Source: Asparagopsis taxiformis
Taxonomy: Eukaryota > Rhodophyta > Florideophyceae > Bonnemaisoniales > Bonnemaisoniaceae
NCBI GenBank assembly: GCA_030407315.1
Contig: JALQPE010000931.1
Coordinates: forward strand, 110,144-174,143
DNA length: 64,000 nucleotides
Direction of reading: 5' to 3'
Under the pieces are notes generated by a model. It was not told the DNA's origin, did not search any database, and saw only the letters and a program-made list of their open reading frames with translations. This document shows positions 42,768 through 52,500 of the stretch, piece by piece; the stretch's first letter is position 1; the number at the start of each line of letters is the position of its first letter. Both the position numbers and the translations under genes were made by a program.

Positions 42768-43790
42768 ATGGAGAAGAGGCTGAGAACACTAGAAAGTATT
42801 ATTCTTTCTGGAAGTGGTGGCGATCATCGGATGGTTTACGATGGGAAAGTTCCAATAGAACCTGCACTCACGTCCACTGGACCGGTTCTATTGATGCTTT
42901 TGCGCCGCTCAGTCGAGAAAGCTGTAGAACAGGCAAACAGAGTTACGTTGTCAAACTCCGGAACGGATTTTCCGCATAGTGAGGTGGATGGTGCATGTAC
43001 CAGTGGGACAGTTGTGAGTGTTCCAGTGCATATTACTGCTTCATTGAGCACAACCGTATTCCGGGAAATGTTGAAGGGAACAACAGAGTTGTATGCAGGA
43101 TGTTATTACAAAGTTTACCCTGGGCTTCATGAGGCAGTGAGCGGAACTGGCGCTGAAGCTGTGAACATTACATGTTCCAGTTTTGCAGCAGTATCGGATT
43201 TGTTAGGATTACCTCACCCGTGGCGAATGGAGTCATTGCTGCACAGACGAAAGCCTGGAGCGGCAGTGGAAGAGGAAGAAGGGGGAGTGATTAGCGGAAA
43301 TCGGCCTAGGAGGCCATTTTTCTTGCGCTTACTTGGTGCATTGTTGTGCACAGAAACGACGAACGGAGATCCATCATCTGTTGCAGTTGGCAGTAGCTCG
43401 TTCTGCGTATCCGGAGCAAAATCGAACACGTGGTGCCTAGTGCGCAAGAATAGTTCTGCGGTCCAAGGTCAATATGTGCATGGCATGGAGCTGAAAAAAT
43501 GCCCATCGATTTGTGCCGTGCATAGGAGGCCTGACGGGGATGCGAGTCGGGAAGGGTGGAAAGGTGACGGGAAGAAGAGTTTTCGTATAGAATGGCAACC
43601 GATAACGCAAAAGAAAAGGGGACAGACAGGGGATGTGTTGTGGGGAACATTTCGAATTCATATACCTTACGTCGTATTCCGAGGTTTTGGCGAACCATGG
43701 CGAATAGACAAGTTGATATCGGAAGATCTAGTCAAAGACGTGGTGGGGTATAACTTTTCAGACAAAAGGGCAGAGGAGTACATAAAATGA
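42768..43790 (+). CDS. Family A protein 1 (A1), C-terminal part
   Basis: 340 residues from the ATG at 42768, in frame with the preceding Tudor-like ORF and separated from it only by TAA AGT GGC. It starts with a short helix (MEKRLRTLESIILSG) that aligns with the MLARLEKLES helix inside A2. The remainder is a globular domain with no family I know: ITASLSTTVFREMLKGTTEL, CYYKVYP, LGALLCTETTNGD and GTFRIHIPYVVFRGFG are landmarks, and A2 shows the matching order (SLAQFRTIAIQCKA, FGTLHLRLPCCIFSG). An AATAAA at 43807-43812 lies just past the stop. It converges with B1, about 130 bases away. Confidence 0.65.
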   Translation: MEKRLRTLESIILSGSGGDHRMVYDGKVPIEPALTSTGPVLLMLLRRSVEKAVEQANRVTLSNSGTDFPHSEVDGACTSGTVVSVPVHITASLSTTVFREMLKGTTELYAGCYYKVYPGLHEAVSGTGAEAVNITCSSFAAVSDLLGLPHPWRMESLLHRRKPGAAVEEEEGGVISGNRPRRPFFLRLLGALLCTETTNGDPSSVAVGSSSFCVSGAKSNTWCLVRKNSSAVQGQYVHGMELKKCPSICAVHRRPDGDASREGWKGDGKKSFRIEWQPITQKKRGQTGDVLWGTFRIHIPYVVFRGFGEPWRIDKLISEDLVKDVVGYNFSDKRAEEYIK

Positions 43791-43917
43791 TACCAGTAGT
43801 GCAATGAATAAAGCAAAAACGGTTCTGCCAGGCTAATAGAGACACATGTATACTGAGAACTAGAGGCAAACAATGCCAGGTTACGTAGGCAAAGATAGCA
43901 GAACAGTAAACAGAAAT

Positions 43918-44907
43918 CTACACATCAATTAAAGAAATACCAAGTTCATCATCTTCCTCTAGAGGTACAAAATGAACATTAGATGCTACCCTGGCTGTTG
44001 GGTTTTCGTAGGATTGTTCCATCTGTGTGGAATTAGAATCGAACCGCACCGACATGTATTCCTCTGCAGTGATGTTTCTCTTCTTCCTAATAATACCTAG
44101 AAGGCAATCACCCCCCATGAGGTAGTCACGGAGGTCGATGTGACCCCATGTAACACGCAGAGGGAAACCATCATTCCCGAAATTACCGGTAGGCGCCATT
44201 GTAAGGGCTGTGGTGAATAACCCGTGCAGGCAAATTGCAATGCGATAACATGCCTGAATTGAATGGGGTTCGTGACAGAGCATCTCGAGTTGTGTGCATT
44301 GGCAGAAACTACACAACAATATCATAGCTAATGTAAGAAAAGAAAAAGAACAGACGGCCAATTTCTCAACCGGGGCCTTTGTACCTGCATTGCAGGAGCC
44401 GTCTACGGCGCCGCTAACCTGAACTTTGTAAGTAACCTGAATGTGAAGCTCAGGTCGACTCAAAATAAAATCCGAGAAGATATCATCATTTTTGGAATAG
44501 ACAGCTTGAGACTCATCCCCTGTGCCGTAAGCTTTCGAAGTTATCGGAATTTTTTCAGATGGACACATATCCAATGCAGAAATGTCATTGTCAGGCGAAA
44601 GAGAAACTTTAGCCTGCATATCTCGATGGATGAGGAAGAATGCATGTTTGACTAATTCCATTTTCATCTGCTTCCGGGAAGTATTGAAAAACTGTGTGAG
44701 CTGCCGCAGTGCCGAAGTAACGATCTTAATGGACTGTAAGTCCGAAGGAGAAAGATTAGATACACAAGAAGACGAAGATGAGGAAGAACCAGTACGGCGC
44801 TGTTCTCCTTTAGAACCCGAGAGTCGGCGACGTTTCGAATAATTGATTGGTAGAGTTGTGGACTGTGGCGCAGGTCGATCTGTTTCCGTTGGCATCGAAA
44901 TATCCAT
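43918..44907 (-). CDS. Family B protein 1 (B1), shorter paralogue
   Basis: 329 residues from the ATG at 44905-44907; the frame stays open upstream (through a GTG at 44964, up to about 45147), so the true start or an upstream exon may lie further right. It has a basic NLS-like stretch (YSKRRRLSGSKGEQRR), a Ser run, then a domain shared with B2: VTSALRQLTQFFNTSRKQMK matches TKSALTAVTGFMNKSRDHVR, and FILSRPELHIQVTYKVQVSG matches FIALRKEMLFKVEYEVQIIG. A helix-rich stretch (SFLTLAMILLCSFCQCTQ) follows. B1 lacks the first 200 residues of B2. Family unknown. Confidence 0.6.
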   Translation of the reverse strand: MDISMPTETDRPAPQSTTLPINYSKRRRLSGSKGEQRRTGSSSSSSSCVSNLSPSDLQSIKIVTSALRQLTQFFNTSRKQMKMELVKHAFFLIHRDMQAKVSLSPDNDISALDMCPSEKIPITSKAYGTGDESQAVYSKNDDIFSDFILSRPELHIQVTYKVQVSGAVDGSCNAGTKAPVEKLAVCSFSFLTLAMILLCSFCQCTQLEMLCHEPHSIQACYRIAICLHGLFTTALTMAPTGNFGNDGFPLRVTWGHIDLRDYLMGGDCLLGIIRKKRNITAEEYMSVRFDSNSTQMEQSYENPTARVASNVHFVPLEEDDELGISLIDV

Positions 44908-45060
44908 GGCATGGAAAAGAGCCCGCTGCGAAATCTGCAACCAAGCAGGCTTATTGATTGGCACGATGGTTGCATTGCGAAGTGCGTAATCACGAGAAAT
45001 GGTATTGCTGTTCAGGTCATCCTCCTCCCCAGGGTCAACACTACGGTGTTGAGAATGAAA

Positions 45061-45395
45061 AAAGACAGTAAATTTATTGTCTGAGACAGTAAAAATTACT
45101 GTCTGGCCAAGACAGTGCGCGGAGACAGTAAAATTTACTGTCTGGAAATTTCAGAATACTGCTGCAGCAGTAAACTGGCACGAAATCTGGACAGTACCAA
45201 AAACAGTAAAATTTACTGTCCGGAAGTGTTGCCGCCAGACAGTATGTGCAGACAGTACATTTTACTGTCTGAGGCAATGCATTGTATTGTATTACTGCAC
45301 TGTCTGGGGAAATCTGTAGACAGTAGTGTAGATAGCAAATTGTATTGTCTGCGGGTAGTACCGTGCATTGGTTCACAACACTGTCTGGTGGAGTG
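45061..45395. repeat. Cluster of AGACAGTAAA-TTTACTGTCT palindromes
   Basis: At least six short palindromes of about 20 bp built on AGACAGTAAA and TTTACTGTCT occur at about 45062, 45084, 45125, 45204, 45249 and, degraded, 45317 and 45340. They lie in the roughly 1-kb gap between the divergent genes B1 and B2. The B1 frame can be read through the first three as repeats of QTVxFTVS, so a coding use cannot be excluded. Confidence 0.85.
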
Positions 45396-45920
45396 GACTT
45401 GACAGGAAATGTGGTGCATAGTGTTGGTGTGAAGGTAAATACTGGAATGGTGTGTGGTATACGACTATAGTAATTGTGATGGTGCTTTACAGATAGTTGG
45501 GTGCAGGGAAGCTAGATGTTGAATAGGACGTAGAATGAAAGATTGGGAAGATTGAACATATCTCGTTTGTCTCACCGTAAGGAGAGAATGTACAGAGTAG
45601 CTATATTATGTTGAGTTTAGCATTTCAAATTATACTTATCTATCTTTGCATTGAAAGTGTCGAGTAGGAGACGTCAGTCTGGTAGCGAGGTGTGGTATGC
45701 ACAGGACGTGGGTGGTGGCAAAGGAAAGAATACGCACCATCCACCACTAAATTATGAAAAATAACCGTTACGGAGCACTGGGAAGCATTATTATTATGTA
45801 GAGTAGAACAGGATGGATGCATCCACTGGAATGATATTTGCTACAACACTGCTGTACTAAGCGTGACATCCTTCCTTCAAAGCACTTCTCCTTTTAGCAA
45901 ACTCCAATTGCAAGTTCAAC
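45396..45920. other. Divergent intergenic region between B1 and B2
   Basis: About 0.5 kb upstream of B2 with no coding content recognised; likely holds the B2 promoter. Confidence 0.45.
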
Positions 45921-47447
45921 ATGAATCCCGAAACCTCCGTAAGCATCGCCGCATTTTCCGAAATAACGCGTGAGGGCTTTTCGAACATCACTGCAGAGCT
46001 GAAAGCCCTGAGTGATAAAATGGATGCCGTCGAGAAGAGCACCATTCAATTACGCGAGACTCTCGGAAATGTCGCCAAGACTGTCTCCATGCTAAACACC
46101 GATATGCAGGAGGTCAAGAGCATCGTCGATGGGCTTCTGAGCCAGGGACAAGGACATCCGAAGAAGATCGCCTCCGAGAAGGACAGGGAACGTCTCCGCA
46201 TTGCGCAGGATGCGGAGAAATCGTTCACGTTCGAAATGGTGTGTGCTGTGCTGTGTGCTGTTGTTCCAACGTACACGAAGGCAATGGTGGATAAGAGGGA
46301 TAGGCATTTCAACGGATGCCAGCTAATCAATACGCTGATGTTCGCCAGGCAGAGCAATGAGCGAAAGGATGTGTTCAATAGGACGCTTGCCGGCCGGAAC
46401 CACATTGAATTGCGCTGCCGAGTTGTGACCTCTTTAATCAAGAATACTTGTCAAAACAATTCTTTCAGACAGGGAGGAGACCGTTCCAGCTCCAATGGAA
46501 CGTCGGAAGGTATCGAACGGTGGAGGGCGCGGGGGTATGTGACTACCGGGACCATTGAGGAGACAATTCGCGGAACGGACTCTGCTCGCATGGATGGAAT
46601 GCATGGGACGTCCGAGGGAAGTGATGGGGCCGCTCGAAAGCAGAAGCGAAGAAAGGTTGGTGACAATGGGCCGTTGCACAGAAAGGAGGTAGGCATCACT
46701 GTGACGAAATCGGCACTGACGGCAGTGACCGGGTTTATGAACAAGTCCAGAGATCATGTGCGAAACCGGTTCATCCGAGATCTTGGATTCGTTCTATACA
46801 GTGGGTTTCAAGGTTCAGTCCGAATGGAGCATCATTTGCACGACGGTGGGCTGGACATTGAGTCAGTTCCAAGTCTGTACTCGGCGCAGAGGAAAATGAA
46901 TGCAGCGGAGCGTGCAGCAATGGATGACAAGAATATGAAGATTCTTCGCGACTTCATTGCGTTGCGAAAAGAAATGCTATTCAAAGTCGAGTACGAAGTT
47001 CAAATAATTGGAGAACCGGACAAGAGGTTTTTGACTAGGAGGATCAATTTAGTAGAGGTTGCACTGAACTTTGCAGTCGCCTACACGCAATGTTCTGATA
47101 AGAACATGTTCCTGCGACGTTCAGAATACTCCTTGCAATTCATCTACATACTTGCATACGGGTTCCGAACGATTTTGAAATTTCAAAGTGGAACAGAGGT
47201 GGAAGGAGCGCAAATCCGGGAAATCAATGAAGCAGTGAAACTGCTTCTTCCCGGGGAGCGGGTGAGTAGTCGGTTCATGAATGAGGAGGTTTTGACTATA
47301 TCGCGTGATAGATATGAAGAACTGAATGTAGACGATGGGGGGGAATCAGTGCTGGAGGAGAGCTTCAGGTCTATGGAAGAGGACGGAGGAGATGCAGAAT
47401 ATGTGAAGGTATTCGTCGATGATGAAATCGAGAATGAAGGGGAGTAG
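45921..47447 (+). CDS. Family B protein 2 (B2), coiled-coil/NLS protein
   Basis: 508 residues from the ATG at 45921. Residues 1-75 predict a coiled coil (NITAELKALSDKMDAVEKST, RETLGNVAKTVSMLNTDMQE). Residues 100-180 form a first helical domain (FTFEMVCAVLCAVVPTYTKA). A Gly/Ser/Arg-rich hinge follows with NLS AARKQKRRKVGD near residue 243. Residues 260-420 are the domain shared with B1 (ALTAVTGFMNKSRDHVRNRF, DFIALRKEMLFKVEYEVQII, EYSLQFIYILAYGFRTILKF). The tail is acidic. No named family recognised. Nuclear location is inferred from the NLS. It converges with A2, repeating the A1/B1 arrangement in mirror order. Confidence 0.72.
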   Translation: MNPETSVSIAAFSEITREGFSNITAELKALSDKMDAVEKSTIQLRETLGNVAKTVSMLNTDMQEVKSIVDGLLSQGQGHPKKIASEKDRERLRIAQDAEKSFTFEMVCAVLCAVVPTYTKAMVDKRDRHFNGCQLINTLMFARQSNERKDVFNRTLAGRNHIELRCRVVTSLIKNTCQNNSFRQGGDRSSSNGTSEGIERWRARGYVTTGTIEETIRGTDSARMDGMHGTSEGSDGAARKQKRRKVGDNGPLHRKEVGITVTKSALTAVTGFMNKSRDHVRNRFIRDLGFVLYSGFQGSVRMEHHLHDGGLDIESVPSLYSAQRKMNAAERAAMDDKNMKILRDFIALRKEMLFKVEYEVQIIGEPDKRFLTRRINLVEVALNFAVAYTQCSDKNMFLRRSEYSLQFIYILAYGFRTILKFQSGTEVEGAQIREINEAVKLLLPGERVSSRFMNEEVLTISRDRYEELNVDDGGESVLEESFRSMEEDGGDAEYVKVFVDDEIENEGE

Positions 47448-47722
47448 TATCGGATGAAACCAGTTTCGGTGTAGTAGACGAAGAATGAAGAAATAAAATT
47501 TCTGTTGAGTTGAATTTTGTAATAGATGGAAGTAGATAGATGCGAGACATCAGGAAACCAGTCAGACGATAGTGTCAAGTCGAAGGAAAAGCGCAGAGAC
47601 AGGTAGTGGAATAGTCGAAGTAGGAAGGGGCGAGGGTATCCGTCTTTACTAGAAATTGATGGCCACAGGAGCTCTAGAATGGAATACCCAGGAACAGGAT
47701 AACTACGGATAGGTGTGCTTTA

Positions 47723-49084
47723 TCATTTTTGCTCCGGACTGCAGGTGGCAGGTGGAGGAGAGGGTGGGTGGGTAGTGTCTGAATCCGCATTGAAGCCAAG
47801 ACGAGAGATAGCCTCATAGCCAATGTCTTCAAGCTCCTGGCATGTAGTAGTACCACTGAAAATACAGCAAGGTAAGCGTAGATGTAGTGTACCAAACGTC
47901 TCTGCGGTTGATAGAGGCTGGAAAGTGCTGTAACAAGCTCGGCGCTGAATACGTCTCCACAGTAACGAAAACGTTGCTCCATAGGTAACAGTAGCCTTAT
48001 CACGTAGGTGGAAAGAGTCCACGATGCTAGACTGTGATAGTTGGCTAAGACATAGGGGATGTAAAAATGTATTGTTGACGTGGTCAAACTCGTAGGAGTC
48101 TCTGCAAAGAACTGTCATACGTTGGTCTGGGCTGGACAGGACGTAAGCAGATGAGCCGACGAGAAATGCGGAAGAAGGAGCATCATGAGAGCAATCAACG
48201 TCGACTAGATTTCCTAAAATTCGGACAATCGATGAGCTGCCTCCATCGCGTTCCGCCCTGCTCTTCACCAATATTTTCTGGAACCCGTGTTGCGAGGTAC
48301 CTATGGAGTCACATAGTGCCTGAAAGGTGGGGAAAATGATGGAAAGATCCGACTCATTTCCAGAGGGAAAGGTGATGTCCTCAAAGGACGGCTGGAAGAG
48401 AACGTCACGATTCTCTTTCGCCTTGCATTGAATGGCAATAGTGCGGAATTGAGCAAGGGAGCAGTCGGCCTGTACTCTGATTTCTTCTTGCGATGTTTGT
48501 CGCATTCCCCTGGAGTGCTCGGATTTCGTCATCCGGAGGGAGAGGGGCTTGTCTGTGTACACACCAAGCTTCTGAAACAGAATGCTACATACAGTCAGAG
48601 CAGAGGAGGTCATGGAACTGTTGGAATCGAATGGAGGGGGTAGAGGATGTTTGGCAGCTGACTCCAGCTTTTCCAATCTTGCCAGCATTTCTGCTACGGT
48701 CTTCTTCATTTGATCCGCAGTGCAATCTTGAAGGATGCCGCGGTGGCGGTGGCGAGTGTGGTCAATGCCGTAGTCCGGGTCTCTCTCTGCTGGGGATGGA
48801 GGTGAGTCCATACTGCGAAGCTCACCACTTCGCCACGGGAGAACCCTTCCGGAATCCTTGTCGACGAGCTCGTTACGATCTGAAATCTTGACTTGAGAAA
48901 GGGTAGAGTCGAAACCATATTCAGCTTTGTATTCGAGCAATGCATGGAGGAATGGGTCTGTTTCAGTCTTGACCTGAGTAATTTCCTTGACGATTGCAGA
49001 CCACCACACAATTTTTCGTTTCCTCCCAAACGGCCGAAGTTCCCATTGAACTTCTATAACGTCGTTTGGAGCGAGAGGAAGCAT
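47723..49084 (-). CDS. Family A protein 2 (A2), Tudor-like start
   Basis: 453 residues from the ATG at 49082-49084. Residues 7-36 (NDVIEVQWELRPFGRKRKIV, WWSAIVKEI) resemble the start of a Tudor/Agenet barrel and match IEVWFQ...WWKAVVVEM of A1. A linker with a short helix follows (MLARLEKLES), then the C-terminal domain shared with the 42768-43790 ORF. Here both halves are in one uninterrupted frame, which is the best evidence that A1 was once a single gene. The tail is Pro/Ser-rich. A TATATA box at about 49154-49161 lies about 70 bp upstream. Function unknown; chromatin reader is an inference. Confidence 0.7.
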   Translation of the reverse strand: MLPLAPNDVIEVQWELRPFGRKRKIVWWSAIVKEITQVKTETDPFLHALLEYKAEYGFDSTLSQVKISDRNELVDKDSGRVLPWRSGELRSMDSPPSPAERDPDYGIDHTRHRHRGILQDCTADQMKKTVAEMLARLEKLESAAKHPLPPPFDSNSSMTSSALTVCSILFQKLGVYTDKPLSLRMTKSEHSRGMRQTSQEEIRVQADCSLAQFRTIAIQCKAKENRDVLFQPSFEDITFPSGNESDLSIIFPTFQALCDSIGTSQHGFQKILVKSRAERDGGSSSIVRILGNLVDVDCSHDAPSSAFLVGSSAYVLSSPDQRMTVLCRDSYEFDHVNNTFLHPLCLSQLSQSSIVDSFHLRDKATVTYGATFSLLWRRIQRRACYSTFQPLSTAETFGTLHLRLPCCIFSGTTTCQELEDIGYEAISRLGFNADSDTTHPPSPPPATCSPEQK

Positions 49085-49153
49085 GTTGGGATAGCTATGG
49101 GATAGAATTGTTGTATTAGTGAAAGCCTAACCGTTACCTTCTGCTAAAGAGTA

Positions 49154-49161
49154 GTATATAC
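49154..49161 (-). promoter_or_regulatory. Possible TATA box of A2
   Basis: TAGTATATACTA, about 70 bp upstream of the A2 ATG in the 0.5-kb gap shared with the divergent ParB-methylase-SET gene. Confidence 0.35.
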
Positions 49162-49597
49162 TAGGAGGATTGGAAAGGTCGAGAAGAGATGTTTAGGTGG
49201 TGTAGAAATAGAATGGACAATTGACAAAATTGACACGTCAGTGTGGATGATGTCTGCCATGAACTGATTGCAGCATAAAATTTGATGTGAATAATCGTTC
49301 TAGAAGTGAATGTCGGATGCATACGATTGGACTACAAAGATACGTTTAGAGATGTTACGGGGCCCAATAAATTGCATGGAAAAATATTTTGAGTATTACT
49401 TTAGTATTACATTGATTATTGAGCTAACAGTCGATGTAGTTATCTTGTAAAGGTTCGGACAGGGGTGGAAAGGAAACAGCCACCGAAGTGCTACCACTCG
49501 CTGACACTTTGTTTTAAACAACCAACTTCTGCTTTGCGCCACCCTGGTCAAGCAGCAACCAACTATCCCTTTCTTAAAAACTCTACCTTTGTTCGCC

Positions 49598-52500
49598 ATG
49601 GAAGGAACGTTCCACAATCACGGTGAAAAGCACGACGGATGGGTGTTCATCGACCCCAATCAAGTCAGCAAATTCGTATCGATTCGCGATGTTGATGCAA
49701 GTCATGTGGAAGCGCTCATGGAGAGCATTCGCAACAGCGGTTATGACACAGCTCATCCCGTGACTGGCAGGTTTCGAGAAGGCGTTCTGGAGATATTGGA
49801 TGGAGCGCACCGCTGCATGGCAATTGTACGTGGAATGGAGAAGGGCGTCTTTCCTCCTGGCGTTACGATTCCTATGCGAGAAGAGTCTATCGTGGCGGAC
49901 ACCAACAGCAGTACTGCTGTTGTGCTGGACCGTGTGAGAGCGACGACATCCAACGACATTGCAGGCCTGCAAAGGCGCATGATGTTTGTTGAGTATCTGA
50001 TGATCGCCGTTGATCTCAGAGACGAGTACTGGGTCCAAAAAGGAAAGGACAAGTACGCTCATATTTCGTCTGTGAGGATGGCTGATGTGTTGGGCTGGAT
50101 CAAATCCTGCGATCCAAGCGGCCAAATTGCTTCAAGCCTGAGTGGTAAACCGCAGTACAGCTCATGCATGTCTATCCTGGCTGTGCTTCGGCCGTATCAC
50201 CGAGCAGAAGATTCGAGTGCGATTGATTTGCGTCTGTGGCAAATGTTTTGTCATGCATGGGGACTCAATGCAGAGATGGGTGATTCTCCGAGGATGGTTG
50301 AGTTTCCGAAACAGGTGGGGGTGACTAGTTCTCGTGCCGTCGAAATGTTTGGCAAGACACCCCGCGGAGAATTGTCCTCTCCACTGAACCGCGAACTGCT
50401 TTCGAGCAGGTACTTTCTGGACGGCGCTACATCCGACATGCAAGATTCTTTGCAGGCTAGCCAGAAGCGGTTCAGGAGGCTGATGGTTATGATGTGCCAG
50501 TGTATCTTGGCTATTCGCAGTAAGGAGATGGGCAGTGTGCCATCTAGGCGGGCCAGAGCCACATCCGGGGCCATTGGTGGTGGTGGAATGGTTGGAATTG
50601 CAACATCCAGTGCGCAAGCCAACCAGCTTGGATTTGTTGTCGACCGTGTGTTAGCTGCGTGGGATACCGGGGCAAGAGTGTTGGGGTATGAGGATGTTGA
50701 ATCGATGTGCTGGCCGTTCATGGTATTCGATCCTGCGAGCCTTTGCTTCAGGTCACTCCCGAATCGGTCTGATGGCTGCGCGGTCGAGGAGCATCGGAAA
50801 AACCTGACCATTGTCCCGAAAACTGTAGACAGTGAAAACGGGTTCTGTGCCGACCTTCCAGTGGCTGTGGATGCAAGGCTGCGATCATTGACAAGCGCCT
50901 TCCTGCTGTCGATACGCCAATGTGTCACTGAGGTGAATGTTTTCGCCGAGCGTGGTCAGCTGATGCAGAGACTTCGAGCCTTGCTTTTCGACACTCCTGA
51001 CAAGTTCGGATTGAACTCGTTCATGCGAGCCAAGTTGAACACGTCTCATGCCCTGGATGGTCAGAGGAGGCTGAAGGCTTGGTTATTGCGAACCCGAGAG
51101 CAACGAAAGCTTCCTCTGACCATGGATGAGTTGCACAGTCTTGAGGATACGCCCGAGCCTGGCATCCTTGAAGGTGCACCTGCGCAGATGGAAATATCCG
51201 CAGCAGTGCCAAACAATGGCAGCGAGGATATAGAAGAGGATAGTCTGGAGCCACAGAGGAAGAAGGCTAGGCTGGAGCGCGGTGGTGGAGAGGACGATAA
51301 TGCGGCGGTTGCTAGCGAAACAGCAACAAGAGAAGGTGCGGCCGAGGATGACGCTATGGAGGTTGACACTGTATCGCCTACAGAAGCACCGCTCGTTGAC
51401 GTCGGAAAGGAAACCAAGCCAGAATATGTCACCAAGCTGGAAGCTGTGATGGGGCGTTACATTCACACTGTGAATTGTGACGCCACTGATGTAGCCAAAG
51501 AGGTGGAGGACAAAATTAGTTTCCTGGAAGATGGCGTGTTGGAGGACAGTGTTCAGCTTGTGCTCACTGATCCTCCATTCAACACGAGGCGGGAAGGCGG
51601 CAGAGAAAACTCGGAGTACGATATTCTGGAGCCGGAAGAGTTGGCGAGTGTTGCGTGTGAAATAGTTCGAGTTCTTCGGCCTGGCGGTCATGCTCTGATC
51701 TATTCCAGCGTGCGCCAACTCGTGGCATGGATGGATGCAATCAGAAATGCCGAGCCTGGCAAGATGATTGTGGACAGTGTTCCAGTCGTGCTATCTCGCC
51801 GACCACACAGCTTTACGTCCAATCCATCGACGAAAACGTGCACACTGCATAATATGCACGATTTCGTTATCCATGCGTATAAGCGGGGGAAGGGTATGGC
51901 TGCGTACGATATGGTGGATTACAGGTTGCACAATCCGGACATATCGAGGCACCCTGGGTTCACCAACGCGATTGACAACGTTCCGAGGTTGTCGGCTGGT
52001 GAAGCTCAATACGATGGGCAGAACAACCGACTGCGCCATGAGCAGAAGGCGTTGACCACTCTTCGTGAGCTTCTGGAACGATTTTCGAAGCAGAACGATA
52101 TCGTGATGGATTTCTTCTCGGGAACGTACAGCACAGCCATAGCGTGTATGACGTTGAGGGATGGTACGTATCGTCGGTTCATTGGGTGTGAGAAGGAAAA
52201 AAGGTGCCACGATGCATCGCAGGAGTGGATACTGCATGCTTTCGTCAGTGAGGTGAAAGCCGGGCGATATGGGGGGATCTTGCAGCGTGAGGTGGAGAGT
52301 ATTCTTGGGGACGAGTCGGTACCGGTCACAGGAAAAGCTCCAAGGCTTCGTCAGAAGCACATCTCAGATGCACCAGAAGGTTTCCCTGCTGTGACAGCAT
52401 TGCCGAACCATCTGCTTGTGTTCGTTGCGTCAATGAAGAAGGACGGGTCTATGCTTCACAGATTGAGCGGGGTGCCTATGGACCAGTGGCCGGCCGAGGA

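Noticed and set aside
45074..45376. Minus-strand ORF of 100 codons in the AGACAGT cluster
   Set aside because: Its peptide (repeats of DSKFYCL) is a direct reading of the palindromic repeat; it has no start context or family.
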